Assembly (NCBI RefSeq): GCF_004682045.1
Contig: NZ_QUZT01000033.1
Span: 1-64,000, forward strand
From: Pseudomonas nabeulensis
Lineage (GTDB): Bacteria; Pseudomonadota; Gammaproteobacteria; Pseudomonadales; Pseudomonadaceae
Direction: 5' to 3'
DNA: 64,000 nt
Position numbers and translations under genes: made by a program. The notes beneath the pieces are model-generated. The model was not told the origin of the DNA and searched no databases. It worked only from the letters and a program-made list of their open reading frames with translations. Positions 39,855 to 48,789 of this stretch are shown here, one piece after another. Within the stretch, counting starts at the first letter, position 1. Each line of letters opens with the position of its first letter.

Positions 39855-42645
39855 TACTCACCTGCTTCATAGGTAATTGAAAAGTCCACAGGCCGGCCGA
39901 AGCCTTGCCCGCGAATCGCTGCCCATCCACTTCCACACGGCAGGCGGTGGCCGAGCGCACGGAGAAGGTCAGGTCGAATTGACCGGCAAACGCGAAACTC
40001 ACGCGGCGATCATCCAGGTAACGCCAATCCAGCAACGGCAGGTTGGCTTCTTCCAGCGCCGGCCGGGTGTCCCGGTCGGCACGCAACACCAGCAACGCCT
40101 TGTCGCTGCTCAGGGCTACGTAGCGCCCTTGCGGCAAGTCGCGCACACCGGCAATGCCCTGAGACTTGAGCAAGTCCGGCCAACCCATTTGCGCGTCGAG
40201 GCGCACGGTACGCAGGGCATCCATCCCGCGAATCTGCCAGGCACCGTCAGCGGTGCGCGCCAGGCTCGACTGGTAGAGGCCGTGCAGGCGGTCAAGGTAG
40301 TCACTCATCCACAACGACATCGGCTGTTGCCCGCGCATGTAGCCGTAGATCTCGTGCATGGCCTTGATCGAGGCCTGCTTGGTGCTGGAGTAAAAGTGGT
40401 AGTAGAGGTGCAGGCCGCGCAGGCGGCGCGGGCTGTCGGTGAGTTCGAAGGTTTCGATCAACTCACGGAAACCGTAGTACGGGCCTTTCCACAGGTTGGT
40501 GTAGAGGTTTTCGTTGATGATCGGCGCGTAGTACTGCAAGCCGCCTGGGGTGGGGCGCAGCAACGGGTTAAGGCCTGTCAGCGAAGGATTGGCCTTGGTC
40601 ATGATGGTTTCGGCACCGTTGACGTTTTTCAAGCCGGCGTCGTAGGCCAGCTTGATGGTGTCGGACGATGGCAACGCGTCACCGGGCCAGAACACCAGCT
40701 TCACCGGTTTCTCCGGGGTGGTCAGGTTCTGGTTGATGTAGTCACGCGAGCCGAAGATTTCGCGGCGAAAATCGATTTTGTCGTAGCCGGGGATCTTCAT
40801 GTTCAAGCCGTATTCCGGATTGAAGTTTTCGCGCTTCTTGGCTTTTTCCGGCTGCATGAAAAACGGGTGGCTGTAGGTGTGGGTGGCCACTTCGACTTTA
40901 GGGTTGGCAAAGATCTCGCGGGCAATCGGCTCAAGCTCGCGGGCCAGGAACGGGAAGGCGCCACGGGGTGAGATTTCGGCTTCGATGATCGACACCGAGG
41001 TCAGGAACGGGTTGGGCTTGATGTAGTCGTCCAGGGTGTGGCGACCGGCGTAGGGCGTACCCATGACTTCGGCACGGGAGGGAAAGCCATCACCGTCGAT
41101 ATGCACGGTGGCGATGCGCCGGCCGTTTTCGGTGGTGGTGTCCGGGCGCGGCTGCTCCGGCAGGCGCAGGCTGGCCTGGAGAAACGCGAACGGATCAAGA
41201 ATCCAGCGGCTGCGTTCGTTGTTGATTTCAAGCAGATAAGGCGCCAGCGCCAAACCGCCCCACTTGCCCACGACCACGGGGTTGAACACCGCACCATTGA
41301 CACCACTCAGGGACAACGCCGGCGTCGGCCCATTGGGCAACACCGACACCGCAGCCAAGTCACGGGAGCGCGGTACTACCGGTGCTTCAAAGGCGCCCAA
41401 CAGCGCCTTGTCCTGGTGAGTGATGGTCAGCGCCTGAGTCGCAGGCGGCACATCCCGCTTGAGGCCCAGGCGCTTGAGCAACAGCTTGTCCTCAACCGGC
41501 AAGCCGCTGAAAAACACCACCGGGACTTGTTCGTCCAGGCGCGCGTTGATAAAGCGGTTGAACGCCGGCGTGTCCTGCGGCGGGCCGCTGGTCATCCACG
41601 TGACCACACCGGCGTACAAGCCGCTGAAACCGTATTGCGGCAAGTCACTGTCGGCGGGCAGATAGTCAACCCGGTAGCCGAGATACTCCAGCAACCCGCC
41701 AAGGTTGCTATGGCCGGCCGTGTCTTCCAGCGCGCCTTCACGCGGGTCGAAGATCAACGCAATGCGACGTGGCTGCACTTCGATGCTGCTGATGCCCAGG
41801 GTATTGAGGTCGGGCGTGCTGATATACGGAATGAAACCTTCGTCGCGCAGGCGCTTGGCGAGCTTGCGGGCTTCTTCGCGACGCTCGGGCGGCAAGTAGT
41901 CGATGGCGACCAGCGGCACGCCCTTGGCGCGCAGGGGTTGCAGGTGGGTTTCGAGCCACTGGCGGTCGGACTCGGACACCGGGCGATAGCGCTTGGCGGA
42001 CGCGTCCCAGCCTGCATGAATGGATTCGACCGCCACTGCCGCCGCGACGCCGTCCAGTTCGGGCAGCACTTCAAAACCCCGGTTGAAGAACAGCTTCAGG
42101 TTGGGCTGGCGCTTGTGCAGTTCACGCAACAAGCTGGCCAGGCCAACGCGCTGCGCTTCACGGGACGCCTGGGGCATCAACTGGAAGCTGTCGAGGGTGT
42201 CGAGAAACAGACCGGCATAGCCCTGGGCTTCCAACGCCTTGGCGCGACCGAACAGGTGCTCGCGCCAGGCCGTCGACGTGAGGTCCATCACCTGGCTGTT
42301 CCAGGCGTCGTTGCGTACAGGGGAAACCGCTTTGGTCAGCCCGGCCTTGTCCACTGCGGCCTTGTTGCCGTCGAACTCGCCGATGGAAAGGTAGGCAAAC
42401 GGCTGGCTGCCCAAGGTGCGCAGGGTTTTCACGTCACCCGGGGTCATATGGCCCGGCTCGACCACGGCCCAGTCGAACTGTGACAGCTCGGGCAGCGGCG
42501 GCTTATCGGCGTACCAGAAGGCGACGCTGGTCGGCTGGGACAACGCCGCAGCGTGGACGGCTGGCACACCGACGAACAAGGCAAGCGCCGCTAGCAGGCG
42601 CTCGGCGATCGCGCGGACACGCGTCCTGCGAAAAACGATTTCCAT
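39832..42645 (-). CDS. pelA: PelA, periplasmic Pel hydrolase/deacetylase
   Basis: This 937-residue protein has a signal peptide ending about VHA (residue 32). The N-terminal hydrolase domain (about 38-290) is GH114-like, with FAYLSIGEFDGNKAAV and FLDTLDSFQLM. A reductase-like domain follows. The deacetylase domain contains the metal-site pattern HIDGDGF and ATHTYSHPFF (Asp, Asp, His, His). PelA partly deacetylates Pel, making it cationic, and can also cut it. The start is the only one giving a good signal peptide. It follows pelX by 63 bases. Confidence 0.96.
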   Translation of the reverse strand: MEIVFRRTRVRAIAERLLAALALFVGVPAVHAAALSQPTSVAFWYADKPPLPELSQFDWAVVEPGHMTPGDVKTLRTLGSQPFAYLSIGEFDGNKAAVDKAGLTKAVSPVRNDAWNSQVMDLTSTAWREHLFGRAKALEAQGYAGLFLDTLDSFQLMPQASREAQRVGLASLLRELHKRQPNLKLFFNRGFEVLPELDGVAAAVAVESIHAGWDASAKRYRPVSESDRQWLETHLQPLRAKGVPLVAIDYLPPERREEARKLAKRLRDEGFIPYISTPDLNTLGISSIEVQPRRIALIFDPREGALEDTAGHSNLGGLLEYLGYRVDYLPADSDLPQYGFSGLYAGVVTWMTSGPPQDTPAFNRFINARLDEQVPVVFFSGLPVEDKLLLKRLGLKRDVPPATQALTITHQDKALLGAFEAPVVPRSRDLAAVSVLPNGPTPALSLSGVNGAVFNPVVVGKWGGLALAPYLLEINNERSRWILDPFAFLQASLRLPEQPRPDTTTENGRRIATVHIDGDGFPSRAEVMGTPYAGRHTLDDYIKPNPFLTSVSIIEAEISPRGAFPFLARELEPIAREIFANPKVEVATHTYSHPFFMQPEKAKKRENFNPEYGLNMKIPGYDKIDFRREIFGSRDYINQNLTTPEKPVKLVFWPGDALPSSDTIKLAYDAGLKNVNGAETIMTKANPSLTGLNPLLRPTPGGLQYYAPIINENLYTNLWKGPYYGFRELIETFELTDSPRRLRGLHLYYHFYSSTKQASIKAMHEIYGYMRGQQPMSLWMSDYLDRLHGLYQSSLARTADGAWQIRGMDALRTVRLDAQMGWPDLLKSQGIAGVRDLPQGRYVALSSDKALLVLRADRDTRPALEEANLPLLDWRYLDDRRVSFAFAGQFDLTFSVRSATACRVEVDGQRFAGKASAGLWTFQLPMKQVSNGQLLCN

Positions 42646-42708
42646 AATTGCACTCTTGAATATGACTGAGCTGATACCGCGTTGACGCCGGGCACGGTGA
42701 CCGGCGAA

Positions 42709-43641
42709 TTACAAACTACGCAAAAGCTGCGCTAACCCCTGGCCGATGGAAGTCGGTTCCGGGAGTGCAAAGCGCTCGAGCAAACGGGTGTTATTGGCAC
42801 GCGAATGGCGAATGTCGCCTTGACGTGGCGCCTGGTAGGTCACGTTCAGCGGGGTGCCGATGGCAGTGCCCAACTCAGCGATCAAGTCGTTGAGGCTGGT
42901 GGCGCGATTGAGCCCGACGTTAATCGCACCCGGCGCCGGTTCACTGGCCTCGACCGCCTGCACCAGAATGCTCACCAGATCTTGCACGTATACGAAGTCG
43001 CGAGTTTGACCGCCGTCACCAAATACGGTGATGGGCTTTTTCGCCAACGCACGCTCGGTGAATATGCTGATCACGCCGGAGTACGGCGAGGACGGGTCCT
43101 GGCGTGGACCGAAGATATTGAAGAAACGGAAGATCACCGGTTCCAGGCCGTGTTCGCGGCGGTAGAAGTCCAGGTAATACTCACTGGACAGCTTGTCGCT
43201 GGCGTACGGGGTCAACGGTGATTTTGGGGTATCTTCATCAATCGCTGTGCCTTCGCCGTTGTTGCCGTAGGTCGCGGCGCTGGACGCGAAAACCACACGC
43301 ACCACACCGGCCTTGAGCATGCTTTGGCACACGTTGAGGGTGCCAACGAAGTTGGCTTGGTGGGTCGCAACCGGATCGTCCACCGAGGCTTGTACAGAAG
43401 CGACCGCCGCCAAGTGCACGACGGCGCTGCAATCACGCATGGCGCGGTCCACAACGGCGCTGTCGGCGACATCGCCTTCGACCAGTTCCAGGTCGGGATT
43501 GCCAACCGGCAGGTTGGCCACCTTGCCGGTGGACAGGTTATCCAGCACGCGAATCTTGTAGCCTTTGCCCAGCAACGCATCGACCAGGTGTGAACCGATA
43601 AAACCTGCACCGCCTGTAACCAGAATTCGTCCAACGACCAT
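42709..43641 (-). CDS. pelX: PelX, UDP-GlcNAc C4-epimerase of the Pel operon
   Basis: This 310-residue short-chain dehydrogenase/reductase-type epimerase has the NAD site GGAGFIGSHLVDALL, the catalytic Ser/Thr region FASSAATYG and Tyr-x3-Lys in YASDKLSSEYYLDFY. An epimerase in this position, immediately upstream of pelA, has been described as PelX in P. protegens and supplies UDP-GalNAc for Pel. Position and length agree. It is probably the first gene of the operon. Without that context it would be annotated only as a NAD-dependent epimerase. Confidence 0.85.
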   Translation of the reverse strand: MVVGRILVTGGAGFIGSHLVDALLGKGYKIRVLDNLSTGKVANLPVGNPDLELVEGDVADSAVVDRAMRDCSAVVHLAAVASVQASVDDPVATHQANFVGTLNVCQSMLKAGVVRVVFASSAATYGNNGEGTAIDEDTPKSPLTPYASDKLSSEYYLDFYRREHGLEPVIFRFFNIFGPRQDPSSPYSGVISIFTERALAKKPITVFGDGGQTRDFVYVQDLVSILVQAVEASEPAPGAINVGLNRATSLNDLIAELGTAIGTPLNVTYQAPRQGDIRHSRANNTRLLERFALPEPTSIGQGLAQLLRSL

Positions 43642-43981
43642 GTAGATTACTTCCTAAGACTCGCGCACAGCCGCAACGGGCCGAGCCGGCTAAATAAGGT
43701 GATAGTGTTTAATGGGAGCCCCGACTGGCGAGGTCCAAGCCGCAACATCCCTACTTCTTGAAGCACCACAGCATGGGACGAATTTGCGTCATTTAATGTC
43801 ATTTTAATGGCTTAGAGCCATCAAAATCGCCGTGGATGATGTTGGATCCATAGGGAACTGTCAACGTTTTGTCTTGTCCGCCGCCAAGCGGTCGATTTTC
43901 AGCCTGTGGGCGCCAGTTATTTGACAACATAAAACCAACGATGGGGCGATCACTCCATCCAAATGAACGGTGCGAATACCC
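43642..43981. other. Divergent control region of the pel operon and the AraC-type gene
   Basis: There is no gene in these 340 bases. A direct repeat GTCATTTAAT (43788-43797) / GTCATTTTAAT (43798-43808) lies about 150 bases upstream of pelX. Its half-sites resemble part of the FleQ box (GTCAnTnnAnTGAC) but not the whole. The remaining sequence is unremarkable. Confidence 0.4.
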
Positions 43982-44950
43982 ATGACCCACGCAGCGCCCG
44001 CGATCAAACTCAGTACGCTTCGGCAAATCGCGCCTTACCTGAGCCTGCGCGGGGTGTCGCCGCTGGAGTTCTTTCGGCGCTTTGGTATTGCCCCGCAGGT
44101 GTTCCAGAACCCTGAGGCGTGGGTGCCACGGGCGGCGTGTTTTCATATCGCCAACGAGATGGCAGCGGCGGCCCAGGACCCCTTCGGCGGCGCGGTGGTG
44201 GGCCACCTGACCGATGTGCGCTCGACCGGGGTATGGGGCGAATTGATCCTGGGCTCGACCAACCTCGCCCAGGCGTGTGCGGCAGCGGCGGTGCATACGG
44301 ATCTGCTGCACCAGGGCAGCGAAGTGAAGATCATCACCGAAGGCCGTACGACGCGACTGATCCAGCACTTCACCGGGCAGCACGAGTTCGATCCCAAGCA
44401 AGTGATTTTCGGCACCCTGGCGGTGCTGCGCAAAGTGCCGCTGCTGTCCGGCGCGCCCGGCGCCATCCGGGTCCACCTGAAAAACCCAAGGGAAAAAGGC
44501 GACGAAGCGCTGGAAGAGTTCCTGGGGCCGAACCTGGAGATGAACGCGGCGTACAACATGATCGAATTTGATCGTGAGCTGCTTGAAATTCCCCTGCTGC
44601 CGGTTCGGGATGTAGCCTGGAAAACCACCCAGGCCTTGAAGTCCACCAGTGACGCCGCTGATGTGCTCGCCCAGCAGATCGCCGACCAGGAACAGTCCAG
44701 GCTCAGTGCGATTTCGAAAACGATTGGGCTGTCTGTTCGAACGCTGCAACGGCGCCTTGAACATTGCGGCATCGACTTTGACGCGTTGCGTGACGAGACA
44801 CGTCGCAGCGAAGCCCTCCAACTGATCGCCAGCGGCAAATACAGCGCGACCGAAATCGCCTACATGGTCGGCTACAGCGACCCAGCGCACTTCACCCGCG
44901 CGTTCAAGCGCTGGACCGGCACCCCACCCTCGCGCTACCGCACCTTGTAG
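43982..44950 (+). CDS. AraC-family transcriptional regulator (OruR/ArgR-like architecture)
   Basis: This 322-residue protein has an N-terminal 'Arabinose_bd' sensor domain (about 20-205, LSLRGVSPLEFFRRFGI) and a C-terminal pair of helix-turn-helix motifs (SAISKTIGLSVRTLQRRL and SATEIAYMVGYSDPAHFTRAFKRWTG). It is divergent from the pel operon, so it could regulate it, but the effector is unknown. ATG at 43982 is preferred over an in-frame GTG at 43970; neither has a strong ribosome site. A long antisense frame opposite is a shadow. Confidence 0.85.
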   Translation: MTHAAPAIKLSTLRQIAPYLSLRGVSPLEFFRRFGIAPQVFQNPEAWVPRAACFHIANEMAAAAQDPFGGAVVGHLTDVRSTGVWGELILGSTNLAQACAAAAVHTDLLHQGSEVKIITEGRTTRLIQHFTGQHEFDPKQVIFGTLAVLRKVPLLSGAPGAIRVHLKNPREKGDEALEEFLGPNLEMNAAYNMIEFDRELLEIPLLPVRDVAWKTTQALKSTSDAADVLAQQIADQEQSRLSAISKTIGLSVRTLQRRLEHCGIDFDALRDETRRSEALQLIASGKYSATEIAYMVGYSDPAHFTRAFKRWTGTPPSRYRTL

Positions 44951-44973
44951 GAGCCCTATTACACACTGTCCCC

Positions 44974-45076
44974 GTGGCGAGGGAGCTTGCTCCCGCTGGG
45001 CCGCAAAGCGGCCCCGCTCTTCGTTTAAAAGAATGGGACTGCTGCGCAGTCCAGCGGGAGCAAGCTCCCTCGCCAC
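44974..45076. repeat. Paired REP element with 26-bp perfect arms
   Basis: GTGGCGAGGGAGCTTGCTCC and onward (44974-44999) is exactly inverted at 45051-45076. The loop contains two smaller hairpins (GGGCCGC...GCGGCCC and GGACTGC...GCAGTCC). Confidence 0.9.
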
Positions 45077-45209
45077 AGGTTATGTCTTGCCCTCTCTAAT
45101 TCTTAACCCACGATCCTGTTTTGCTTTTGGCACCAAATGGCAAGTTTGGGCCGAGGCGTTCTTTTACAGTCAAAAAGTTAACGCCAACTGATAAGAGCAA
45201 GAGGTTTCA

Positions 45210-46244
45210 ATGTCCCATTTATCCACCGCCTGCGTGCTGACCCTGGCGCTGGCAACGCTTGGCAGTGCGAACGCGCAATCATCCTCGGAGGCAGCCATAC
45301 CGGTGGGTGTGGATAACTTTGCCCGGGCCGAGTCCGACCTTTACCTGGGAAAGATGGTAGCCACGGGCAGCCTGGGCCGGTTCGTCCATAGCCGCGAAGC
45401 GGTGCCTATCGACGCGCAGAATGTGGTGCGGATGAATCGGGACACGCTCTACTCATCCGCGGTGTTCGACCTCGATGCCGGCCCGGTCACGGTCACCTTG
45501 CCTGAGGCCGGCGGGCGGTTCATGTCGATGCAGGTGGTGGACGAGGATCATTACGTCCCTCTCGTTTCGTACGGCGCCGGCCGCCGCACGCTGACGAAAG
45601 AGGCGATCGGCACACGCTACGTGTTTGTCGCGGTGCGCACGTTTTTCGACCCCTCGGATCGCAAGGATCTAGAGAAGGTGCATGGGCTGCAGGATGCAAT
45701 CATGGTCAGCCAGGCCAAGGTCGGGGAGTTCGTCGTTCCGAAATGGGACCAGGCCAGCCAGGCCAAGGTGCGCAGTGCCCTGGAAATCCTCGGTTCGACG
45801 ATTCCCAACTACAACCAGTCCTTTGGTCCCAAGGGCGCGGTCAACCCGGTTCATCACCTGGTCGGCACGGCGACGGGGTGGGGCGGCAACCCGGCCAAGG
45901 ACGCGATCTACCTGGGCGGTGTAACGCCAGCGAACGATGGCAAAACCGTGTACCGGCTCAAGGTCGGCGACGTGCCGGTCAATGGCTTCTGGTCCGTGAG
46001 TGTTTATAACGCCGACGGCTACTTCCAGCAGAACCCGTATGACGCTTATTCCTTGAACAACCTGACCGCCAGGAAGAGTACGGATGGCTCGATTGTCATC
46101 CAGTTCGGCGGTTGTGACGGGAAGATCGCCAACTGCCTGCCGACACCCCCCGGCTGGAACTACACGGTCCGGCTGTACCAGCCCAGCGACGCCATCTTGA
46201 ACGGCACGTGGCGTTTCCCGACGCCGCAACCCGCCGCCCTCTGA
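45210..46244 (+). CDS. Exported DUF1254/DUF1214 protein
   Basis: This 344-residue protein has a signal peptide ending about ANA (residue 22). The DUF1254 part carries VDNFARAESDLYLGKMV and VVRMNRDTLYSSAVFDL. The DUF1214 part is near the C-terminus (VNGFWSVSVYNADGYFQQNP, then WNYTVRLYQPSDAILNGTW). Function of the family is unknown. It is first in a four-gene set of exported proteins and is preceded by GAGG. Confidence 0.85.
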   Translation: MSHLSTACVLTLALATLGSANAQSSSEAAIPVGVDNFARAESDLYLGKMVATGSLGRFVHSREAVPIDAQNVVRMNRDTLYSSAVFDLDAGPVTVTLPEAGGRFMSMQVVDEDHYVPLVSYGAGRRTLTKEAIGTRYVFVAVRTFFDPSDRKDLEKVHGLQDAIMVSQAKVGEFVVPKWDQASQAKVRSALEILGSTIPNYNQSFGPKGAVNPVHHLVGTATGWGGNPAKDAIYLGGVTPANDGKTVYRLKVGDVPVNGFWSVSVYNADGYFQQNPYDAYSLNNLTARKSTDGSIVIQFGGCDGKIANCLPTPPGWNYTVRLYQPSDAILNGTWRFPTPQPAAL

Positions 46245-46272
46245 TTCCGCTATTCAGCCAAGGATAGAAACA

Positions 46273-47088
46273 ATGAAAAACGCTCCCAAGCTTATCGCAG
46301 GTGCGGCACTTGCCTGGGCAATGACAATGCCCGCACACGCCGACGCTTCACGTGAACCGTCCGTGACCGTCGGCGGCGGCCTTGCCGTAGGCCCGCTATA
46401 CGAAGGTTCTTCACACTACGCCGCGTTCCCGTCTCTAAAACTCAAAGCCGTGTTGCCGACTGAAAACTGGGGCCAGTTCACCGCGGCGTTCCCCGATGGC
46501 CTGCGCTGGGACTTGCCAGGGCTCGCGCCATTTGGCGTGGCGTTGCTGCTCGGCTACGACCAGGGACGCAAGGAAAGAATCCACACCCTGGGCGGTCGTG
46601 ATGATTACCTCAAAGGCATGGGCAACCTGGACAGCACGGCGCTGGTCGGCGCAGAAGTCTATTGGATGCTGCCGGCCGGTCGCCTGTTTGTGCGGGGCCT
46701 GCAAGCTGCCGACAACCGCGACTACGGCGGCGAAAACCTCGGACGCACGCGCTACCTGGAAGCCGGTTTCGCCAGCGCCTATGCGCTGTCGTCGACCTTG
46801 ACCCTGGACTCGACCCTCTACGGCACCTGGAGCAATGACAACGACATGATGGCGCGCTTCGGCGTCACCGCCCAACAAGCGGCGCGCACCGGGTTTGAGC
46901 AATACCACCCCGGCGGCGGCATGCGCGATGTGACCTTGAAGCTGGGCCTGACCTGGCAATGGCAGCCGCAACTGGCGCTGGAAGGCGGGATCAAGACCTA
47001 CGCCCTGGTTTCCGATGCACGCAACAGCCCATTGACGGGTGAAAACGTCGGCGCAGGCGCCTATCTGAATGCCCTCTACCGGTTTTGA
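46273..47088 (+). CDS. MipA/OmpV-family outer-membrane protein
   Basis: This 271-residue protein has a signal peptide ending AHA (about residue 23) and alternating amphipathic strands. It ends in aromatic GAYLNALYRF, as outer-membrane barrels do. The motif SVTVGGGLAVGPLYEGSSHY and a C-terminal glycine-rich strand are typical of MipA/OmpV. MipA proteins have been proposed as scaffolds for murein enzymes. Here it lies 28 bases after the DUF1254 gene and 14 bases before the phosphatase. Confidence 0.87.
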   Translation: MKNAPKLIAGAALAWAMTMPAHADASREPSVTVGGGLAVGPLYEGSSHYAAFPSLKLKAVLPTENWGQFTAAFPDGLRWDLPGLAPFGVALLLGYDQGRKERIHTLGGRDDYLKGMGNLDSTALVGAEVYWMLPAGRLFVRGLQAADNRDYGGENLGRTRYLEAGFASAYALSSTLTLDSTLYGTWSNDNDMMARFGVTAQQAARTGFEQYHPGGGMRDVTLKLGLTWQWQPQLALEGGIKTYALVSDARNSPLTGENVGAGAYLNALYRF

Positions 47089-47102
47089 TCAGGGAACACG
47101 CG

Positions 47103-47918
47103 ATGAACACACTGCATAAACAGCTGGGCCTGGTCGGTTTGCTCTGCTCGGGGTTGGTACTTGCCGACGAAGCGGCCACCCAGGTCACGGACCCGCACTT
47201 CAAGCTGGCGCCGGGTTATTTGGATTCAAAGGACTTGCCCCTGCGCCTGGCGCTGCTGGGCGCACCCCCCAAGCCTGGTTCTGCGGCGCTTGCGCGGGAT
47301 GAAGAAGCACGGCGCGCGGCACTGTCGTTGCGGGGCACCGCCCGGGAAAAACTCGCCGCCAGCGACGCGGAGTTGTCATTCCCCGGCCCGGCGCAAGCGT
47401 TCTCCTGCGCAATGGGCACACCGATCACCGAAAAAACCACACCGCACCTGTACACGCTGATGCAGCGCACCCTGACGGACGCGGGCGGTTCCACCTATGC
47501 CGGGAAAAATGCCTACAACCGGACCCGACCGTTCGTGGCCCATAACGAAGGCACATGCCGAGCAGATACGGAGCCGCTGCTGCGCACGGATGGTTCGTGG
47601 CCGTCCGGTCACTCCGCCGCCGGTTGGGCCTGGGGTTTGTTGCTGGCCGAGGTTCAGCCGGCGCGTGCGACCGAACTGATGACCCGCGGGTTGTCGTTCG
47701 GCCAGAGCCGGGTGATCTGCGATGCGCATTGGCAGAGCGACGTAGATGCAGGCCGCATCATGGGCGCGGCGACGGTAGCGAGCCTGCATAGCAACCCGGC
47801 GTTCCTCGCGGACCTGGCGGCTGCTAAAGAAGAGGTCAAGGCGGCCCATAAAGCCGGCCTGAAACCGACGCAAGATTGTGCAGCCGAGGGCGTGGCGCTC
47901 TCGCTGACCCAGCACTGA
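47103..47918 (+). CDS. Class A nonspecific acid phosphatase (PAP2 superfamily)
   Basis: This 271-residue periplasmic protein has a signal peptide ending about VLA (residue 21). The three phosphatase motifs are complete: KNAYNRTRPF, GSWPSGHSA and SRVICDAHWQSDVDAGR. His in the second and third motifs are the acid/base and nucleophile. Class A enzymes release phosphate from many organic esters in the periplasm. AGGG precedes the ATG at 47103; the upstream in-frame ATG gives no signal peptide start. It is third in the envelope operon. Confidence 0.9.
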   Translation: MNTLHKQLGLVGLLCSGLVLADEAATQVTDPHFKLAPGYLDSKDLPLRLALLGAPPKPGSAALARDEEARRAALSLRGTAREKLAASDAELSFPGPAQAFSCAMGTPITEKTTPHLYTLMQRTLTDAGGSTYAGKNAYNRTRPFVAHNEGTCRADTEPLLRTDGSWPSGHSAAGWAWGLLLAEVQPARATELMTRGLSFGQSRVICDAHWQSDVDAGRIMGAATVASLHSNPAFLADLAAAKEEVKAAHKAGLKPTQDCAAEGVALSLTQH

Positions 47919-47931
47919 TCGGGGAATGATC

Positions 47932-48699
47932 ATGAGGCACAGTGACAAACCCCGCTCGCCGCTGCGACACCTGGCCATGCTGATGGGCGCATTCGCGGCA
48001 ATACCAACCCTGGCCATGGCCGAAGACACCGATGGCTGGACCTTCAACGGCGGCCCCTACGTATGGGGCGCCGGTATTCGTGGGCATGTGGGCCACCGCA
48101 GCACCGGCACCCAGTTTATAAAGTCCGACTTCTCCGACATCGCCAAGACGGTGGATATGTCGGTGATGCTGATGGGCGAGGCACGTCGCGGCCCTTACAG
48201 CCTCCTCGCTGACCTGATGTATATCGACACCGACACCCGCAATCGCCTGGGGGGCATCCTGGCCAACAAGCTCGAGGTCGAAAGCAAGACCGCCTCCGGG
48301 TTCCTGGGCGGCGGCTACACGCTGCTGGGGGATGAAAACCGCCGCCTGGATGTGGCCGGCGGCATGCGCGTCTGGTACAGCAGCACCACCCTCACCTTTC
48401 ATGGCGGGCTGGCGGGCGGCCAGTCCGGCTCCGACAGCGCGACCTGGGCGGATGCCATGGTGGGGTTGCGCGGGCACTATGGGGTGAATGAGCGGTTCTG
48501 GCTGTCATCGTGGGGCATGGTCGGCGCCGGGCAATCCCGGGAAGACTGGGACCTGGCGGCGTTGGCAGGCTGGGAGTTCTGGCCGGGTTTCTCAGCGGTG
48601 GCCGGGTATCGGGCGATGGGCGTGAATTATCGCCATGATGGTTTCGTCTACGACATCGTGCAGAAGGGGCCGTTGCTGGGGATCAGCGGACGGTTCTGA
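47932..48699 (+). CDS. Outer-membrane beta-barrel protein of unknown function
   Basis: This 255-residue protein has a signal peptide ending AMA (about residue 30). The remainder has repeating short amphipathic strands and ends in LLGISGRF with terminal Phe, the barrel-assembly signal. GGGGA lies six bases before the ATG at 47932, favouring it over the ATG at 47926. No specific family is recognised; small OmpW-like or lipid A-modifying barrels have a similar outline. It is last in the operon, before a terminator. Confidence 0.75.
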   Translation: MRHSDKPRSPLRHLAMLMGAFAAIPTLAMAEDTDGWTFNGGPYVWGAGIRGHVGHRSTGTQFIKSDFSDIAKTVDMSVMLMGEARRGPYSLLADLMYIDTDTRNRLGGILANKLEVESKTASGFLGGGYTLLGDENRRLDVAGGMRVWYSSTTLTFHGGLAGGQSGSDSATWADAMVGLRGHYGVNERFWLSSWGMVGAGQSREDWDLAALAGWEFWPGFSAVAGYRAMGVNYRHDGFVYDIVQKGPLLGISGRF

Positions 48700-48727
48700 A
48701 CAGTCCCGGCACGACTGACCGGCCCAT

Positions 48728-48757
48728 AAAAAAACCCCGAACCAGTCGGGGTTTTTT
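48728..48757. terminator. Bidirectional terminator
   Basis: AAAAAAACCCCGA, loop ACCAG, TCGGGGTTTTTT. It serves both the envelope operon (plus) and the porin gene (minus). Confidence 0.88.
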
Positions 48758-48789
48758 ATCGCCTGGGATCAGGCGCGACGTGCGATCAA

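Noticed and set aside
43799..45076. 425-codon minus-strand frame opposite the AraC gene
   Set aside because: Composition is a shadow of the AraC-type gene, which has clear helix-turn-helix motifs; the frame also runs through a REP element.
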